A stretch of 64,000 nucleotides of DNA from Flavobacteriales bacterium (GTDB taxonomy: Bacteria; Bacteroidota; Bacteroidia; Flavobacteriales_F; PHOS-HE28), in contig JAHBUL010000001.1 of NCBI GenBank assembly GCA_019638085.1, positions 191,630-255,629 of the forward strand, in the 5' to 3' direction. Shown here one piece after another: positions 62,508-64,000 of the stretch (position 1 is the stretch's first letter; every line of letters begins with the position of its first letter). The notes beneath the pieces were generated by a model. That model had not been told where the DNA came from. It did not search any database and saw nothing but the letters and a program-made list of their open reading frames with translations. Position numbers and translations under genes: made by a program.

Positions 62508-64000
62508 ATGATCCACCATTCCATACCACGATCAGCACGCACGGTCCTCGCTGCACTGGTCATTTCCACTGTGCCGGCGTTATTGCATGCACAGGTAAGC
62601 CTGTACGAATATTCCGGATCGGTGGAGACCTATACGGAGGTTACTGCGGCCGAAGCAAGCTATTCCCTGGGTATCCCCACCTATTTTCCTCCCCTGCACA
62701 ACATGCGGGCGTGGGTGAACAACGAATTCTTCGGTGCGGACGGGCAAGTCACCAATGGCGGCTACCTCAGTGGCGTATATGGGCCCGGTTATCCCATCGG
62801 GTTTGATTTTACATATAACGGCCAAGTGTTCGACGTCATTGGCGTTTCCCACTCCGGATGGATCAGTTTCGGAAAGACCAGTGATGGGAACCAGGCCGTA
62901 TGGGCCTATGCCGGCGACCACCCGCATGCGATGCCTTTTGTGCAGTACATCGGTGGACCCGATGTGCCGTACAAGCGCAACCGGGTAGCTGGCTTTGGCA
63001 GCCCCCAACTGCGCATGCAGGATCAGAGTTCGCTGGATCCCCCCGGACCGGTGTCCTCCATCCGCTTGGCCACATTGGGCGCTGCGCCCAACCGCGTTTT
63101 CGTGGTCCAGTTCAAGGATTTCCGTGCCAGCTACTCATCCAGTTCCACGCTTATCAACTTCCAGATCCGGCTCAATGAAGTGGACAATTCGGTGGAAGTG
63201 CGCTTTGGCGATGTCGTCTTCGGCTATGAATCGGGTGATAATGCACAGGTCGGCCTTGGCGGAAGCGTTCCCGAGGATTTCAATTCGCGCATGACGGTGT
63301 ATGAGCAACCCGCCTTCCTTTACGATTGGAACACGACCGGTGCAGGACAGATGAACACCGATGCCTGTCTGGCGACCACCGAACAGCCTTTCCACCCCAA
63401 CGGATCGGGAGTGCCGCCGGTGGAAGGGCTCAACTTCAAGTGGACACCCGCCGTTTGTCCGCCACCAGCATGGCCATTGACGATCACCGATATATCCTAC
63501 GACTACGCCTCGGCACAGTGGGAGAGCACCGTCGCCGATGAATACGAGTATTTTGTGTCCACGGCTGACAGCATCACCGGACCGGAGGCCGCTTCCGGCA
63601 CCACCACCGATACTCAAGCGTCTTTCTTCGGTCTTGAATCTGCCACTACGTATTACGTCTTCGTGCGCAGCATTTGCGCTGGGGAAGAGGGTATTTGGTC
63701 CCTGGGCACACCTTTCCGCACCTTGGGCGGTGGCACGGTGGTGTGCGATGGCACTACCATGACCGAGGACTACTGCTCGCACCAGAATGATGTGGTCTCA
63801 TGGCTTTATGTTTCCGGCGATGGTTCACCCTTGAAGATCGAGTTCCTTGGGGGCTATATCGGGAACGTCACTGGTGGATCCTTCAAGATCTGGAACGGAA
63901 GTGCGCCAACGGGCACTCCTGACCTCACCTTGGTGGGCGACATCACGGGGCAATTCTTCCTGTCCGCCTCAGGCCAGATCTACATCCAACTGACCACCGA
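62508..64000 (+). CDS. T9SS cargo protein, tandem paralog 2 (runs off the window)
   Basis: The ATG at 62508 opens a signal peptide (MIHHSIPRSARTVLAALVIS, ending LLHAQ) and then the same domain order as the upstream gene: VSLYEYSGSVETYTEVTAA, PIGFDFTYNGQVFDVIGVSH, the fibronectin III stretch DEYEYFVSTADSITGPEA, and the CUB-like start CDGTTMTEDYCSHQNDVVSW. About 497 codons are present with no stop before 64000; by analogy some 400 residues and a type A sorting domain lie beyond. The 31-bp gap implies cotranscription with paralog 1. Confidence 0.9.
   Translation, partial: MIHHSIPRSARTVLAALVISTVPALLHAQVSLYEYSGSVETYTEVTAAEASYSLGIPTYFPPLHNMRAWVNNEFFGADGQVTNGGYLSGVYGPGYPIGFDFTYNGQVFDVIGVSHSGWISFGKTSDGNQAVWAYAGDHPHAMPFVQYIGGPDVPYKRNRVAGFGSPQLRMQDQSSLDPPGPVSSIRLATLGAAPNRVFVVQFKDFRASYSSSSTLINFQIRLNEVDNSVEVRFGDVVFGYESGDNAQVGLGGSVPEDFNSRMTVYEQPAFLYDWNTTGAGQMNTDACLATTEQPFHPNGSGVPPVEGLNFKWTPAVCPPPAWPLTITDISYDYASAQWESTVADEYEYFVSTADSITGPEAASGTTTDTQASFFGLESATTYYVFVRSICAGEEGIWSLGTPFRTLGGGTVVCDGTTMTEDYCSHQNDVVSWLYVSGDGSPLKIEFLGGYIGNVTGGSFKIWNGSAPTGTPDLTLVGDITGQFFLSASGQIYIQLTT

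Overview
The window reads as a chromosomal stretch of a GC-rich member of the Bacteroidota, most likely Flavobacteriales-like. The signs are: many secreted proteins ending in type IX secretion (T9SS) sorting domains of both type A and type B (gliding-motility CHU_C); promoter -7 boxes of the form TAnnTTTG; absence of obvious Shine-Dalgarno sequences; a long eukaryote-like IleRS; a B-type SdhC-A-B complex; and the cluster DUF177-rpmF-plsX-fabH-accB-accC. No rRNA, tRNA, CRISPR array or intact insertion sequence was seen.

Layout. 1-8.3 kb: dxr (cut by the window edge), tsaC/sua5, a CHAP hydrolase, a rhodanese-thioredoxin fusion, a GH3-family protein coupled to an M23 peptidase, and a free-Met-R-sulfoxide reductase coupled to an Ig-like lipoprotein. 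8.6-13.6 kb: one giant T9SS cargo protein. 13.6-15.5 kb: an omega-amidase/transaminase pair. 15.5-19.8 kb: a macro-domain remnant broken by a palindromic repeat, then sdhCAB. 20-21.9 kb: a DoxD-DoxA fusion and a DUF2459 protein. 22.0-22.8 kb: an AT-rich island with a broken gene. 23-33 kb: ileS, a histone-H1-like/DksA fusion, lspA, an outer-membrane-like protein, asd, and a lamin-tail protein. 33.3-38.2 kb: nuoABCDEF, which stops at nuoF. 38.3-43.6 kb: a small membrane protein and the acc/fab/pls/rpmF cluster.

44-64 kb is the most coherent accessory region. A NarL-type response regulator and a periplasmic-propeller histidine kinase precede an apparent operon of five T9SS cargo genes joined by 2-bp gaps or ATGA overlaps: two PKD proteins, two choice-of-anchor-L proteins and a lysyl-endopeptidase-like protease. 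Two further tandem type-A cargo genes follow. The regulator gene and the cargo operon share a GTAGT-n6-ACYAC dyad inside a 21-bp conserved block, plus related leader sequence. I therefore propose a self-contained two-component regulon for secreted surface proteins.

A second theme is small palindromic or tandem repeats of at least four kinds. They lie between genes (sdhC/sdhA, nuoE/nuoF, accB/accC, downstream of the lamin-tail gene) and in two places sit in coding sequence: in frame within the GH3 gene, and breaking the macro-domain gene.
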